Shown here: piece by piece, positions 24,901-34,162 of the stretch
How the letters are laid out: the number at the start of each line of letters is the position of its first letter
How positions within the stretch are numbered: the stretch's first letter is position 1
Source of the DNA: Tetradesmus obliquus
Taxonomy: Eukaryota; Chlorophyta; Chlorophyceae; Sphaeropleales; Scenedesmaceae
Assembly: GCA_030272155.1 (NCBI GenBank)
Contig: CP126203.1
Location: 4,470,501-4,534,500, forward strand
Direction: 5' to 3'
Length of the DNA: 64,000 nucleotides
Program-made: the position numbers and the translations under genes
The notes under the pieces: generated by a model
The model's database searches: none
The model's input: the letters and a program-made list of their open reading frames with translations, nothing else
Told to the model about the DNA's origin: nothing

Positions 24901-25356
24901 CCTAGGTCACCGCTGAGTCAGCAACTGCCGGGGCTGCTGTTATGTGTCACCTCGTAGCCGTTGTCGGCCAGGTGGCGTGCTGCGCTGCCAAAGTGGTCCT
25001 TGCAGGCAAAAGCGCCCATCACCACAAGCACCTGCGAGGGTGAGAAATAGTGCAGGGTGTCAGCCGGTGACACTGCTGGTGACGCTGCACTGTTGTCCAG
25101 CTAGCATACCATAGCGCCCTGCAACTACTTTCCGTTGATAAGGATGGATCATACATGACAGAATGCGCACTGCGCTGCTGCAGGAAGTGCAGCACCCTCA
25201 GGTGAAGCCATTGACAATTTGGTTTGCAGAAATTTGTACCTTGCCCTTGCTGCAGCTCATGTCCCGGGGGTGAAACAGCTCGAAGTGCAGCCTGACACCG
25301 TCGCTTAGCTGCATGTGAGCCGAAAAATCTGGTGTTACTTCTAGTGCGGGGTCCAT
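20512..25356 (-). CDS. Alpha/beta hydrolase fold protein
   Basis: Nine minus-strand exons: 25356-25240, 25031-24951, 24538-24399, 23814-23673, 23280-23152, 22559-22398, 21905-21818, 21253-21111 and 20868-20512. They join without frame breaks to 452 aa. Family landmarks are in order: LSDGVRLHFELF at the N-terminus, VLVVMGAF with GYEVLMYDHRG (oxyanion strand region), the nucleophile elbow GASMGG (Ser ~115, codon split between exons 3 and 4), a helical cap, then GVPILCQLSTRDHLIPP (Asp ~262) and FPTGHMG (His ~288). The triad is therefore complete. The ~118-residue C-terminal extension is low-complexity Ser/Ala-rich and probably disordered. The ATG at 25356 is the first in frame; there is no clear transit peptide. 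The substrate cannot be told; the order fits soluble esterase, lipase or epoxide-hydrolase-like enzymes. Most introns contain junction echoes. Confidence 0.9.
21430..21505 (-). repeat. Head echo of hydrolase exon 8
   Basis: A copy of the acceptor and first ~75 nt of exon 8 (GHMGMLPWAHRxHSM) lies 5' of it in the transcript. The intron flank is copied too, with a unit length of about 247 bp (the shared ACAACAxxxTGTTGTT block). Confidence 0.85.
21917..21957 (-). repeat. (CTG)n tract before hydrolase exon 7
   Basis: (CAG)n on the plus strand, so CTG in the sense of the gene, ending about 10 nt before the acceptor of exon 7. Confidence 0.9.
22155..22345 (-). repeat. Two tail echoes of hydrolase exon 6
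   Basis: Copies of LSERxISVLRxSGVPILCQ plus the GTGGGT-type donor lie at about 22262-22345 and 22155-22225, 3' of exon 6 in the transcript. Related intron sequence separates them. Confidence 0.85.
22755..23095 (-). repeat. Three tail echoes of hydrolase exon 5
   Basis: The exon 5 end (LMRLVLDRGLLDSVHPSGEK) is repeated at about 23022-23095, 22888-22975 and 22755-22845 at a period of ~130 bp, each with a donor-like end or its decayed form. Confidence 0.85.
23395..23450 (-). repeat. Head echo of hydrolase exon 5
   Basis: CTGCAG followed by LLRPLLQAWHWDSKP lies ~170 bp upstream (in transcript sense) of the true exon start at 23280. It is followed by intronic CAG-rich sequence. Confidence 0.85.
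24000..24345 (-). repeat. Three tail echoes of hydrolase exon 3
   Basis: Copies of LLDxVWGxSxxVHxYG with the GTGAGTG donor lie near 24280-24345, 24118-24180 and (decayed) 24000-24065, all 3' of exon 3. Confidence 0.8.
24603..24660 (-). repeat. Head echo of hydrolase exon 3
   Basis: A copy of the acceptor plus VLMYDHRGVVxSGP lies ~118 bp before the functional exon start at 24538. Confidence 0.9.
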
Positions 25357-26093
25357 TGTGGCGATGTGCTCGATGCGACAGCCAATCAACGGGCAGCAGA
25401 TAGGTTGGGCAAAAACTGGTTACGACGTGGTTGCTGAGGCTGCAGGAGGACACTAAACAATTTGAATGAATACGATGAATTTGATGGTGATCAGCATCAG
25501 GCAATGCGTTTTTGTATGCCGAGCCAAGCAATGTGATGGAGTTGGTGAGAACTATGATGATGGTGTGGTGAGGAGCAGGTAATTTTGCGGTTTTGCTCTT
25601 AATTTCTGTGCTGTGATCGGTCACTACGCAGCTTTGCTGCTGCTGACTGTGCCGCAGCACAATAGTAACTGTTGTTACTGTCACTTTCTGGTGGGCGCCT
25701 GCAGGCTATCTGCAGGCTTTCAAAATGTTTAACGAATGAAGATTTGGTTTCAATCGACCTCTGGAATCACATAAGGGCGTCAGACTGCCAGTATCGGTTT
25801 TGGCAAGACTTGCGCGAAGCCATCAGTCAACCACATCAGACAGGAGCATCTGTATTAGCAGCTTTGTAAGCCGGGACTGTGTTTCATGTCTGAGTCTAAG
25901 GTACGACTTATCAGCGGGGCAGCACAGCACAGCAGGACGAGGAGCATAAGCTGACAGGCTGGCCGTAAGGTTCCTGGCCTGCAGCACTCCTCGCAACACG
26001 TGCATGGCAACACACCACATCATGCACAGCCTTTGAAACCACGCGTTGCAGTGCTTGCAGCCCTAGCAGCCGGCCAGCAGCGGTTTGGGCAGC
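25357..26093. promoter_or_regulatory. Divergent intergenic region, hydrolase / BBIP1
   Basis: This ~740-bp region separates the hydrolase ATG (minus) from the BBIP1 start (plus), so it should hold both promoters and 5' UTRs. I see no diagnostic elements. A non-coding first exon of BBIP1 may lie here. Confidence 0.4.
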
Positions 26094-26571
26094 ATGGTCA
26101 GGCCACACTGCTCTGTGCATGCCCTATACTACTGCATGCAGAAGCGGGCACCCCTGCAGGAGGTGCTGCCAAAGTCAGGCCTGGTTGTTTCAGAAAAGGG
26201 TGGCCTGTCAGAGCTGCTGTGCAAGCCCAAGCTGCTGCCGCTGAAGTCCATCACACTGCAGAAACTAGAAGAGATGGAGGTCAGCCTGAGCAGCAGCAAT
26301 CGCGTGGTTGATGGTCTCACATCAGCAGCAGCATGCGCGTCAGCAACAGCTGAAAAAACAGCACAGCATCACATCAGTGCTGTATAGGAGGAGCAGTTGC
26401 TGCATGTCGTGGTCCTGGTGCAGCTGCCATGTGGTGTTGACCGCCTCTCCCTTGCCGCACTGCTGCCCCTGTGTGCCGCTTGCCTTGCAGGCACAAGTAG
26501 CAGCTTTGAACCAGCAGCAGCAGGCAGCCAACAGGCCACAGACCAGCGCAGCACGGTTTGCCAGCCAGTAG
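26094..26571 (+). CDS. BBIP1: BBSome-interacting protein 1 (BBIP10/BBS18)
   Basis: Two exons, 26094-26279 and 26491-26571, give about 88 aa; starting instead at the ATG at 26136 gives 74 aa. The core EVLPKSG ... LLCKPKLLPLKS, then ITLQKLEEME, is the diagnostic BBIP1 signature. The family is usually 70-90 aa, so the size fits. The second exon adds a Gln-rich helix (AQVAALNQQQQAANRPQ) like the helical C-terminus of animal BBIP1. BBIP1 is a small subunit needed to assemble the BBSome, which moves membrane proteins out of cilia with intraflagellar transport. Its presence implies that this alga retains BBSome, and thus probably cilium, biology. The stop lies only 144 bp before the BUD23 start codon. 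Confidence 0.88.
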
Positions 26572-26715
26572 CACCAGCAGCAGCTGAGCGTCTGGCACAA
26601 CAGCCAGGGACACACAAGACTGCATCGGGGCCTAGGCAGCACATAGCAAGAACAAACACACAGCATCGTGGGATATCTGCCGCCCTTGCGAGCAGCAGCA
26701 GCAGCAGCAGCAGCC

Positions 26716-29700
26716 ATGGGCAAGAGTGAGCGGCCGGAACACACTGCTCCGCCTGACATATTCTACAATGAAGATGAGGCGCGCAAGTACACCAGCAACA
26801 CACGCATGATAGCCATCCAGGAAAAGCTGACGCAGGTGAGCACCGCAAGCGCCGCCAGCAGTGGCAGCGCAAATGGTGGCAGCAGCAACTGCGGTGGCCG
26901 CAACAGCCGCAGCAAGTGACAAGAGGGTTTCATGTCGGCATGCACACACATATCTTGCAGGAGAGGCCGACAGGCTCTTGGGCGTTGTTGGCGCACTGCT
27001 TGCACGTTCTGCATCAGCTTCAGCAGCAGCAGCAGCAGCGGCGGTAGCATGCGCAGCGGCAATAGCAACAGTAACACCTGGTGGAGACCCAGCATTGCTT
27101 GTCTTATGTGCCTCGCCCTTCGGCCCCGCAACGTATGCTGGAGCTGCTGGCGCTGCGGCCACTATATACACACAACTAACAAAGTCACTGTCAACCACTT
27201 GCCGCATCCGCCTGCGCGTGTTTGCCCCGCCTTGCGCAGCGTGCACTGGAGCTGCTGGCGCTGCCGCCTGACCGCCCAGGCAATATTGAACAATGAACAA
27301 CATTTTGCTGCATGCGTGCCTGCTTTTCTGTGCCGCAGCGTGCGCTGGAGCTGCTGGCGCTGCCACCTGACGGCACGCCGCGCCTGCTGCTGGACATCGG
27401 CTGCGGCAGCGGCCTCAGCGGCGAGGCGCTCACTGAGGCGGGCCACGCCTGGCTGGGCCTGGACATCAGCGAAGCCATGCTTGATGTGGCGGTGGAGCGC
27501 GAGGTAAGCTTACATGAATTGGTTTAGGCCGTAGCATGAAGTATGTGTTGCCGCGCAGCAGCGGCCTCAACCGGCAGGCGCTCACTGAGGCAGGCCATGC
27601 ATGGGTAGGCCTGGACATCAGCGAAGCTATGCTGGACGTGGCAGTCGAGCGCGAGGTACGGTTGTAACAGTGATTAACATGACAATTTTGTAACAGTGTG
27701 TGAACAGTGCTGATTGATGTGGGCTTCAGCGAAGCCATACTGGACGTGGCAGTGGAGCGCGAGGCCAGTTCATCACAGTGTGTTGACACGCCTGGCTGGG
27801 AGTGGACGTCAGCGCAGCGATGTTACTTCATCACATTTCATGTGTCAGTGCCATGCTGGTGGAGGGTGGTAATGCTACTGGGCGACATGGGCCAGGGCTG
27901 CAGCGCAGATTCTAGCACTGTGGTGACGTTATGTGTGTTATGGGCTTTTGATGCAACCCAACTCAACGTTGATTGTCAACAACTTGCTGCAGGTGGAGGG
28001 TGACGTGCTGCTGGGCGACATGGGGCAGGGTGTGCCGCGAATGGCCATTTGTTGGGAATTCGTGCTGCAATTCGTTGACCTTGCGGTGTCTGCTAATGTT
28101 TTGCAGGTGGAGGGTTAACAGTAACATCACAGTGTATCACCAGCATAAACTCATTTTGTGCTGCAATCTGCTGCAGGTGGAGGGCGACGTGCTGCTGGGC
28201 GACATGGGCCAGGGCGTGCCGCTGCGCCAGGGCGTGTTTGACGGCGCCATCAGCATCTCTGCGGTGCAGTGGCTGTGCAACGCGGACCGCAGCAGCCACG
28301 AGCCCCGCAAGCGGCTCAAGGCCTTCTTTGAGAGCCTGTACCGCTGCCTGGCGCGCGGCGCGCGCGCAGTGCTGCAGGTGTATCCGGAGAATGCGACGCA
28401 GGCGGAGATGATGGTGGCAGCAGCAATGAAGGTGAGCCTTGCGGCTGCTGCAGGAGCTGATCGTAGCTGCTGGCATGTGACTGTTGCTGTGACGCATTTC
28501 TTTGCACATGTGCTCATGCAGCTCAGACCCCGTGCTTCAGCTGGGCTTGGTTGGTGACTGGTGTAGTAACTGCACCAGCAACAGACGCATGCCGTGCAGT
28601 GTTTATAACTGGGTTTCACCGGGCTTGGTGACTGGTGTAGTTAGTAAGCGCACCAGCAACAGACGTGTGCTGTGCAGTGGTCACTTGTGATGTGTTTGGG
28701 TGGCTGTGATGATCCCTGTTGCGCCTGCATCTGCCGCAAACCCTGCAGATGGGCTTGTTTGGGGCCTTCGTGAGCTACTCTTTACGTGGACCCATCTTTC
28801 ATGACTTTGCTACGCTGCCTTCTAAGCCGCAGGTGGGCTTCTCCGGCGGTTTGGCGGTGGACTACCCCCAGTCCATGCACGGGCGGTGGTTCTTTGTTAT
28901 GCGTTTGTGATGCGTTGGCTGACGACTGCGGCTGCGCCTGCCACACTGTTAACTTCAGGTGGGCTTCTCCGGTGGTCTGGTGGTGGACTATCCCCACTCC
29001 AATTGTATATCGCTGGCGACATATGATGTCCTTGGATGGCTTCAATGATGGCTGTACTGTAATCTGCTGCGCCTGCACTTGCCGTCAACGCTGCAGGTGG
29101 GCTTCTCCGGTGGTTTGGTGGTGGACTACCCCCACTCCACACGCGCCAAGAAGTTTTTCCTGGTGCTCATGGTGGGGCCCAGCAGCTATGCACCGCAGGC
29201 GAAAGGGCTGGATGGCGCAGGTGCGGCGCGACACAACAGTTTGAGTACTGTAACCAGAGGATTGTGTCTAATTGTTGCGTCGTCATGTCATTGGTGCTCA
29301 TGGTGGGGCGCAGCAGCTATGCACCGCAGGCGAAAGGGCTGGACAGCGCAGGTGTGGCCTGATACAACAGATTGTGTTATGGTTGAATGCTTGCGTGTGC
29401 TGTTGTTCTGCATGCCATTGGTGCTCATGGTGAGGCCCAGCAGCTATGCAGCGCAGGCGAAAGGGCTGGACGGTGCAGGTGCGGTGCGGGTCAATGGTTT
29501 GTGTGATGGTTAGGGGCTTGCGTGGGCTGTTGTTCTGCATGCCATTGATGATCATGGTGCAGCCCTTCAGCTATGCACCGCAGGCGGAAGGGCTGGACGG
29601 CGCAGGTGCGGGGCGACACAACAGTTTGAGTACTATAACTAGAGGATTGTGTGTGATTGTTGCGTCGGATGTCATTGGTGCTCATGGTGGGGCCCAGCAG

Positions 29701-31054
29701 CTATGCACCGCAGGCGAAAGGGCTGGACGGCGCAGGTGCGGCGCAAGACACTAATCTGTGTAATGGGGTTTGGATCTTGATTTTGAATGTTGTAAACCAC
29801 GTCATTGGTGCTCATGGTGGGGCCCAGCAGCTAGGCTCCACAGGCGAAAGGGCTTGACGGCGCAGGTGCAGCGCGACACAGCTGCTTGTGTAATGGTTTA
29901 GGCGCTTGCATGTGCTGTTGTTCTGCATGCCATTGGTGCTCTTGGTGGGCCCAGCAGCTATGCACCGCAGGCGAAAGGGCTGGACGGCGCAGGTGTGGCC
30001 TAATACACTAATCTGTGTCATGGAGTTTGGAGCTTGTCTTTACATGTTTTATCTCATGCCATTGGTGCTCATGGTGGGCGCAGCAGCTATGCACCGCAGG
30101 CGAAAGGGCTTGACGGCGCAGGTGCGGCGCGACACCACAGTTGGAGTACTGTAACCAGGGGATCGTGTGTGAATGCTGCGTTGCATGTCATTGGTGCTGA
30201 TGGTGCGGCCCTTCAGCTATGCACCGCAGGAGAAAGTGCTGGACAGCGCAGACGAGGGTGGTGTGTCGGGCGTATGTGTTGCTTAGCCATGATGCTGGGC
30301 TGCTGGTGCTGGGCTTGTGGAGGAGCTGGTGGCACATGCGTGCCAAGCACTGGCCAGAGCAGATGGGCTTACTTTGCTGTTGTTGGACTCGGGGCGGTGC
30401 ATGAAGTGGTTGTCTTGCATGCCCCTGACTTGCTGCTGCTGCTGCTGCTGATGCTGATGCTGATGCTGATGCTGCTGCCGCCGCCTGCAGACGAGCCCAT
30501 GTCAGAGGATGAAGACGTCGACATGGGAGAGGGCGGCCAGGTGGGCACCTTGCTGCTGCCTTGTCATGGTTGCGGTTAGGATGTGAACTATATTGTTTCA
30601 TTTCATATTCTGCACAGTATCGTCAGGCAGCCTTGACGGTGAGCCTTGTGGCCCTGCAAGGCTGAGCTGGGGCGCGTCTGGTTTGCAGATGCGCCGCAGC
30701 CGGCCTGCCGCGGCTTGCACTTTTGATGCGGGTGGCGCCGCTGCCCAGTCATGTGCAATCATGCTGTTGGTGGACCTGCCTTGCTGCTTGCTGCTAGCTG
30801 CTTGCTGCTGGAAGTTCAATGCACCTGTGTGGCGCCGGTGGCAGCATGATGCCTACTGTGTGTGGATGCAGGTGCGGAATGAGGGCCGGCAGCGCAAGCG
30901 GCACGGCAAGCCCAAGGGCAGCAGCAAGAGCGGCGCGCAGCTCAAGTCCAAGAGCTGGGTGCTCAAGAAGAAGGCGCAGATGCGCGGCAAGGGCTACACA
31001 GCCATCCCTGTGGACACCAAGTACACTGCACGCAAGCGGAAAAAGGGCTTCTGA
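26716..31054 (+). CDS. BUD23: 18S rRNA (guanine-N7)-methyltransferase BUD23
   Basis: Six exons, 26716-26835, 27339-27503, 28177-28431, 29097-29220, 30491-30540 and 30872-31054, join in frame to 298 aa (yeast and human proteins are ~275-281 aa). Landmarks: N-terminal [23 protein letters not shown] motif [11 protein letters not shown] (~59-68); motif [21 protein letters not shown] (~101-110); [34 protein letters not shown]; and the basic C-terminal domain ending in TARKRKKGF. With TRM112 the enzyme methylates N7 of a conserved guanine in 18S rRNA and helps 40S export and maturation; it acts in nucleolus and nucleus. The acidic insert ([12 protein letters not shown]) is carried by the 50-nt exon 5. 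The introns are packed with echoes: heads before exons 2, 3 and 4; tails after exons 2, 4 and 6. Confidence 0.95.
27115..27280 (+). repeat. Two head echoes of BUD23 exon 2
   Basis: CGCAG-type acceptor plus R(M/A)LELLAL coding occurs near 27119-27150 and 27233-27280, before the real exon start at 27339. The spacing is ~110 bp. Confidence 0.85.
27556..27775 (+). repeat. Two tail echoes of BUD23 exon 2
   Basis: [19 protein letters not shown] plus donor GTACGG at 27556-27655, and a shorter [13 protein letters not shown] copy at 27724-27765. Both follow the real exon end at 27503. Confidence 0.9.
27855..28120 (+). repeat. Head echoes of BUD23 exon 3
   Basis: GTGGAGG(G)...CTGGGCGACATGGG blocks lie near 27857-27905 and 27991-28040, with a minimal remnant (TTGCAGGTGGAGGG) near 28103. 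All are upstream of the functional start at 28177. Confidence 0.85.
28745..29005 (+). repeat. Head echoes of BUD23 exon 4
   Basis: CAGGTGGGCTTCTCCGG copies lie near 28831-28880 and 28958-29005, and a weaker CTGCAGATGGGCTTG remnant at 28744. The functional acceptor is at 29096. Confidence 0.85.
29285..30260 (+). repeat. Eight-copy tail-echo array of BUD23 exon 4
   Basis: The last ~60 nt of exon 4 ([20 protein letters not shown]) with the GTGCGGCG donor recurs with GGTGCTCATGG-type starts near 29293, 29420, 29547, 29677, 29807, 29935, 30064 and 30193 (functional copy 29162). Spacing is 127-131 bp. The intronic part of the unit is copied too. Copies differ by substitutions, for example a damaged CACCGCAGG at 29828. 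Confidence 0.95.
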
Positions 31055-31099
31055 GTGCAGCAGCTGCAGCTGCAGGCATCATGGTGTGCAGCAGGGCGG

Positions 31100-31415
31100 A
31101 CCAGCTGCAATACACTGCGCGCAAGCAGGAGCAGGGACGCTGAGAAGCCGCCTGATGGGACCGAGCAGTACTAGGGCAGTTGCTGCAGGGCGGCCCAGCA
31201 GCGTTTGGCTTTACATGCAGTGCTTGGCGCTAAACAAGAAGGCGCAGATGCGCGGCCACCTCTGTGGACACCAAATACACCGTACGCAAGCGGAAAAAGG
31301 GCTTTTGATCAGGGCACCTGTGATGCTGGGAGGGGGCCTGCGGCACCAGCGCATCTGCAGCAGAACAGCCCACCTGCAGCGCAGTGTTCCGCGCTAGCGG
31401 AAGCAGGGCTTCTGC
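31100..31415 (+). repeat. Tail echoes of the BUD23 terminal exon in the 3' flank
   Basis: Past the stop at 31054, the coding end recurs near 31109-31143 (YTARKQEQG-stop), 31215-31308 (KKAQMRG ... CGCAAGCGGAAAAAGGGCTT) and weakly at 31380-31412. Confidence 0.85.
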
Positions 31416-32057
31416 AGGGACGGCAGCAGTGACAGCAGCTGCGGCATGGGCAGCAGAGCGGCCCTGCAGCACACAATGTGCATGTGCCACATGGCCAGTG
31501 GCAGCCGGTGCGGGCGCATGCTGCAATGATCACAGGTTTGCTGGCAGGCATGTGGCTTCAATAAGATGAGTTGCATCAACATGTTACATGACTGCGCCAC
31601 AGCCAGGCAACTGCGTAAAGTGGAGGCTGTTGTCTTTTGGCAGCAGCCCACTGCAGCAGTGTATGGCTGGTGCTCAGCAGCAGTGGCTGCTGGCAGCAGC
31701 TAATGATGCACCATGGCATACACCTGGCAGCCATGCTCTGCGCCAGCACATGCTCTTGGCGCACTTTCTGAGGGCGGAATGAGCATGGGGGCTGTCATGT
31801 GTTTGCACATAAGGTGTTTTGCATGCTGACGCACACCAACAGCTGTCTGTCGTCACACCAAGTTGGCTGCGCCAACAGGTTGTGCCAGCCAGCGGCTGCA
31901 TGTGTCATAGCTGTAGCATGATTGTCTGCTCCAAGCCATCTCATGCTTGTAGTTTACGGCGTGTTGCTTGTGCAGGTATCACTGACAGGCACACAGTGCA
32001 GCAGGATGTATTGGAAGGGTGGCTGTTTGTCGTGTGCAGTGCACACTGTGCACAAAG
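31416..32057. other. No gene recognised
   Basis: BUD23 3' flank. I see no supported coding structure on either strand. Confidence 0.5.
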
Positions 32058-32125
32058 AAGGGGGTGGTGACTACACTGAGTACATGTCACACGGGTGAAG
32101 GCGGGCATGTAGCCCTGTGTACTCA
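32058..32125 (+). repeat. Left terminal inverted repeat
   Basis: Begins AAGGGGGTGGTGACTACACT and continues through GTACATGTCACACGGGTGAA to CCCTGTGTACT. It matches the reverse complement of 33583-33650 with a few mismatches. Confidence 0.85.
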
Positions 32126-32580
32126 AGAGTTGTGACTGCGCCATTCTATAGTTTTAAATATGCTGATTCTAATTCTAAAGAGCAGGTACAACGTGTACTC
32201 CGGGGTACGCACGAGTACAAAGTACAAGCACGGCGGCCAAGACAGGTGAACATGAGGTACAAGGTACGCCTGATGAGTGCCGATGTGTACTTGAGTGTAC
32301 TTAAACCCTGTCAAGGGTCAAGGTGCCTGGTATGTCTCATATGTAGCTTGGCGCAGCGTAAGACCTTCAGTTTTAGGGAAAGTTACATCAACTAAACTAG
32401 ACTACTGCTAGCCTAGTAGGCACAGTAACAGTACTGGGCACCGCGCAGTGCTGCATGCAGCATTGCGATCATGCAGCTAAGAGACTATGAACAGGTACCT
32501 GGTTGAAAATATATAGAAGTGAAAATCAAATGGACAGGCTCTCTGTCCCAAAATGTTTGATGCCAAAATCAACACAACCT

Positions 32581-33048
32581 CTACAAATCTGCCAAGCGGC
32601 GGGATGGCCGAGGAACACGACCCAAGGCCGTTGGCGCACATGCTGCAGGGCTTGCACGGTCTCCTCCAGCGCCCGTTTCTGCACCTGTTGTTCTGGCCGC
32701 GCTCTGGCCTGTCCTGCCTCGAGGCAGCGCTTGTGCAGCTGCATGCTGGCCTCTGCCCTTCCCCTCCCTTGCTGCTGCTGCTGATGTTGCTGCTGCTGCT
32801 GGTGGTGGTGCTGCTGCTGCTGGTGGTGGTGGTGCTGCTGCTGCTGCTGGTGGTGGTGCTGCTGCTGCTGCTGCTGCTGCTGCTGTAATGTCTGCTGTCG
32901 CTGCTGCTGTGGCCGCCGTCTTAGCGCTCTTGTGCTTCTTGGCAGGGCGGCTTGACAGGCTCTGCCCTGAGGTTCGCTGCTGCGTTGCACCCAACAGAGA
33001 TGCGATTGCTGCAGCAGATGCTGCGTCAGCCACCATTGGCCCATCCAC
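32581..33048 (-). CDS. Low-complexity Ala/Pro (or Gln/His) ORF inside the TIR element
   Basis: A minus-strand ATG at 33048 opens 155 codons: a short normal N-terminus (MDGPMVADAASAAAIASLLG), a basic PAKKHKSAK patch that could be a nuclear localisation signal, then Ala/Pro repeats from (CAG)n-type DNA. The same repeats read as Gln/His in the next frame, whose 3' end gives a helix-like KRALEETVQALQHVRQRPW. Because two frames are open, the correct one is unclear and a repeat-length frameshift is possible. No domain was recognised. It may be a captured exon or a fortuitous ORF. Confidence 0.25.
   Translation of the reverse strand: MDGPMVADAASAAAIASLLGATQQRTSGQSLSSRPAKKHKSAKTAATAAATADITAAAAAAAAAPPPAAAAAPPPPAAAAPPPAAAATSAAAAREGKGRGQHAAAQALPRGRTGQSAARTTGAETGAGGDRASPAACAPTALGRVPRPSRRLADL
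32769..32885 (-). repeat. Interrupted CTG/CAG repeat
   Basis: About 115 bp of CTG triplets on the plus strand, interrupted by GTGGTG blocks. It codes poly-Gln/His or poly-Ala/Pro in the ORF on the other strand. Confidence 0.95.
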
Positions 33049-33582
33049 ACCTCACACCACGCTGACCTCACACTTGACGTTAGTGGCTACCACGCCACTC
33101 ACATCCTGCTAGCACAGCACTCATCATCTTCATTAGAATCCTCTCCTGTGCCTAAGAACTCATCAGCAGTAGTGTACTCACAGCAAGGCAACCACAGGTG
33201 AACCTCCTTGCCAACTGCTTGACACCAAAGGTGCACTGTCACGACGTTGTGCTGATGCATAAGGGTGGCACTCATACATTGCCGTGGGATTTGCAACAAT
33301 CAAAATTTACATATGATGACAATGTTCTGGTCTTATAGCTCCACCCAAAGTGTGCCTAGAAACACCTAAGTACGTGGTGGAGCTACGCTTGGTGTAGCTA
33401 AGCCAGAGCCCTGAGTACACAGAGGTACAGAGTACAGCAACTTTGCGCTGTTCAGCACTGGGGGAAGTACAAAATACAGGCCTATAAGGCCAAATTTTGC
33501 AGGGCTACGGTTTTTTGGTGTAGCCAAGCTGGGTTTAGTGTAAGTGCCCTATGCCAAGTATATCTGCCGTGCCAGATCCCTG

Positions 33583-33650
33583 AAGTACACAGGGTTACAT
33601 GCCTGCCTTCACCCGTGTGACATGTACTCAGTGTAGTCACCACCCCCTTG
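33583..33650 (-). repeat. Right terminal inverted repeat
   Basis: Reverse complement of the left terminal repeat. The outer edge is at 33650, followed by GCATAAAG, the partner of GCACAAAG on the left flank. Confidence 0.85.
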
Positions 33651-33658
33651 CATAAAGC

Positions 33659-34162
33659 CAGCAGCAGCATGTGGCGCAGGCCACCTGCCCTGGCAAAGCA
33701 GCGAAGACTGCTAGGGTAATGCTGGTTATGTCTTCCCCATGAAACCATACTTGAATGTGGCGTGGTGGGTAGGGGCCGTGACCGTTGCGTTGCACCCTGT
33801 GAATTGGCCAGATGGGGTAGACCTAGACCCTAGTCCTGCAAGTGACACAGTTTGACCGTCAGCATGCCGTCCGTGCAATTGATCCCAAGCAGCTGACAAG
33901 CATAAGATCGGGATACGCTGCAAGTTATCTTTGCTTGGCGCTTCTCTCGTCCGAATTCCATGTTTCGTTGTTGTGCTCTGCCATCAAGCTACGCTGCATG
34001 CTGCTTAACGAGATTTGAAAAAGAGCAATAAATGTTTGCGCTGCTTACGAGTGTCATTCCGCCTGGTTGAGCTATGTGTGCTCGGCGTGAAGGTCACTGG
34101 CACAGCTACTGCTATCCAGCTCGACAGCTTTGATCGAGAGTGGCAGCAGGAGCTTGAAACCC
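33659..34162. promoter_or_regulatory. Upstream region of the PATROL1-like gene
   Basis: No gene recognised between the TIR element and the ATG at 34163. A forward open frame at 34015-34209 runs through the start but is in another frame. The region should hold promoter and 5' UTR; no motif could be assigned. Confidence 0.4.

Larger units (their letters stand above)
32058..33650. mobile_element. Terminal-inverted-repeat DNA element (~1.6 kb, hAT-like TSD)
   Basis: The left end 32058-32125 and right end 33583-33650 are inverted copies of each other (~68 bp, ~90% or better by eye), both starting AAGGGGGTGGTGACTACACT. Immediately outside are GCACAAAG (32050-32057) and GCATAAAG (33651-33658), an 8-bp direct repeat with one mismatch, as hAT-type transposases leave. 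The interior has many GTAC-rich short repeats, a second short motif family (TAGCTACACCAAG-like) on the right side, and a long CTG/CAG-repeat ORF. I see no transposase, so it is probably non-autonomous. Confidence 0.8.

Noticed and set aside
29293-30255. Mutually exclusive alternative exons in BUD23
   Set aside because: The copies have a donor but no adjacent acceptor, so they cannot be internal exons by themselves; tail echoes explain them better.
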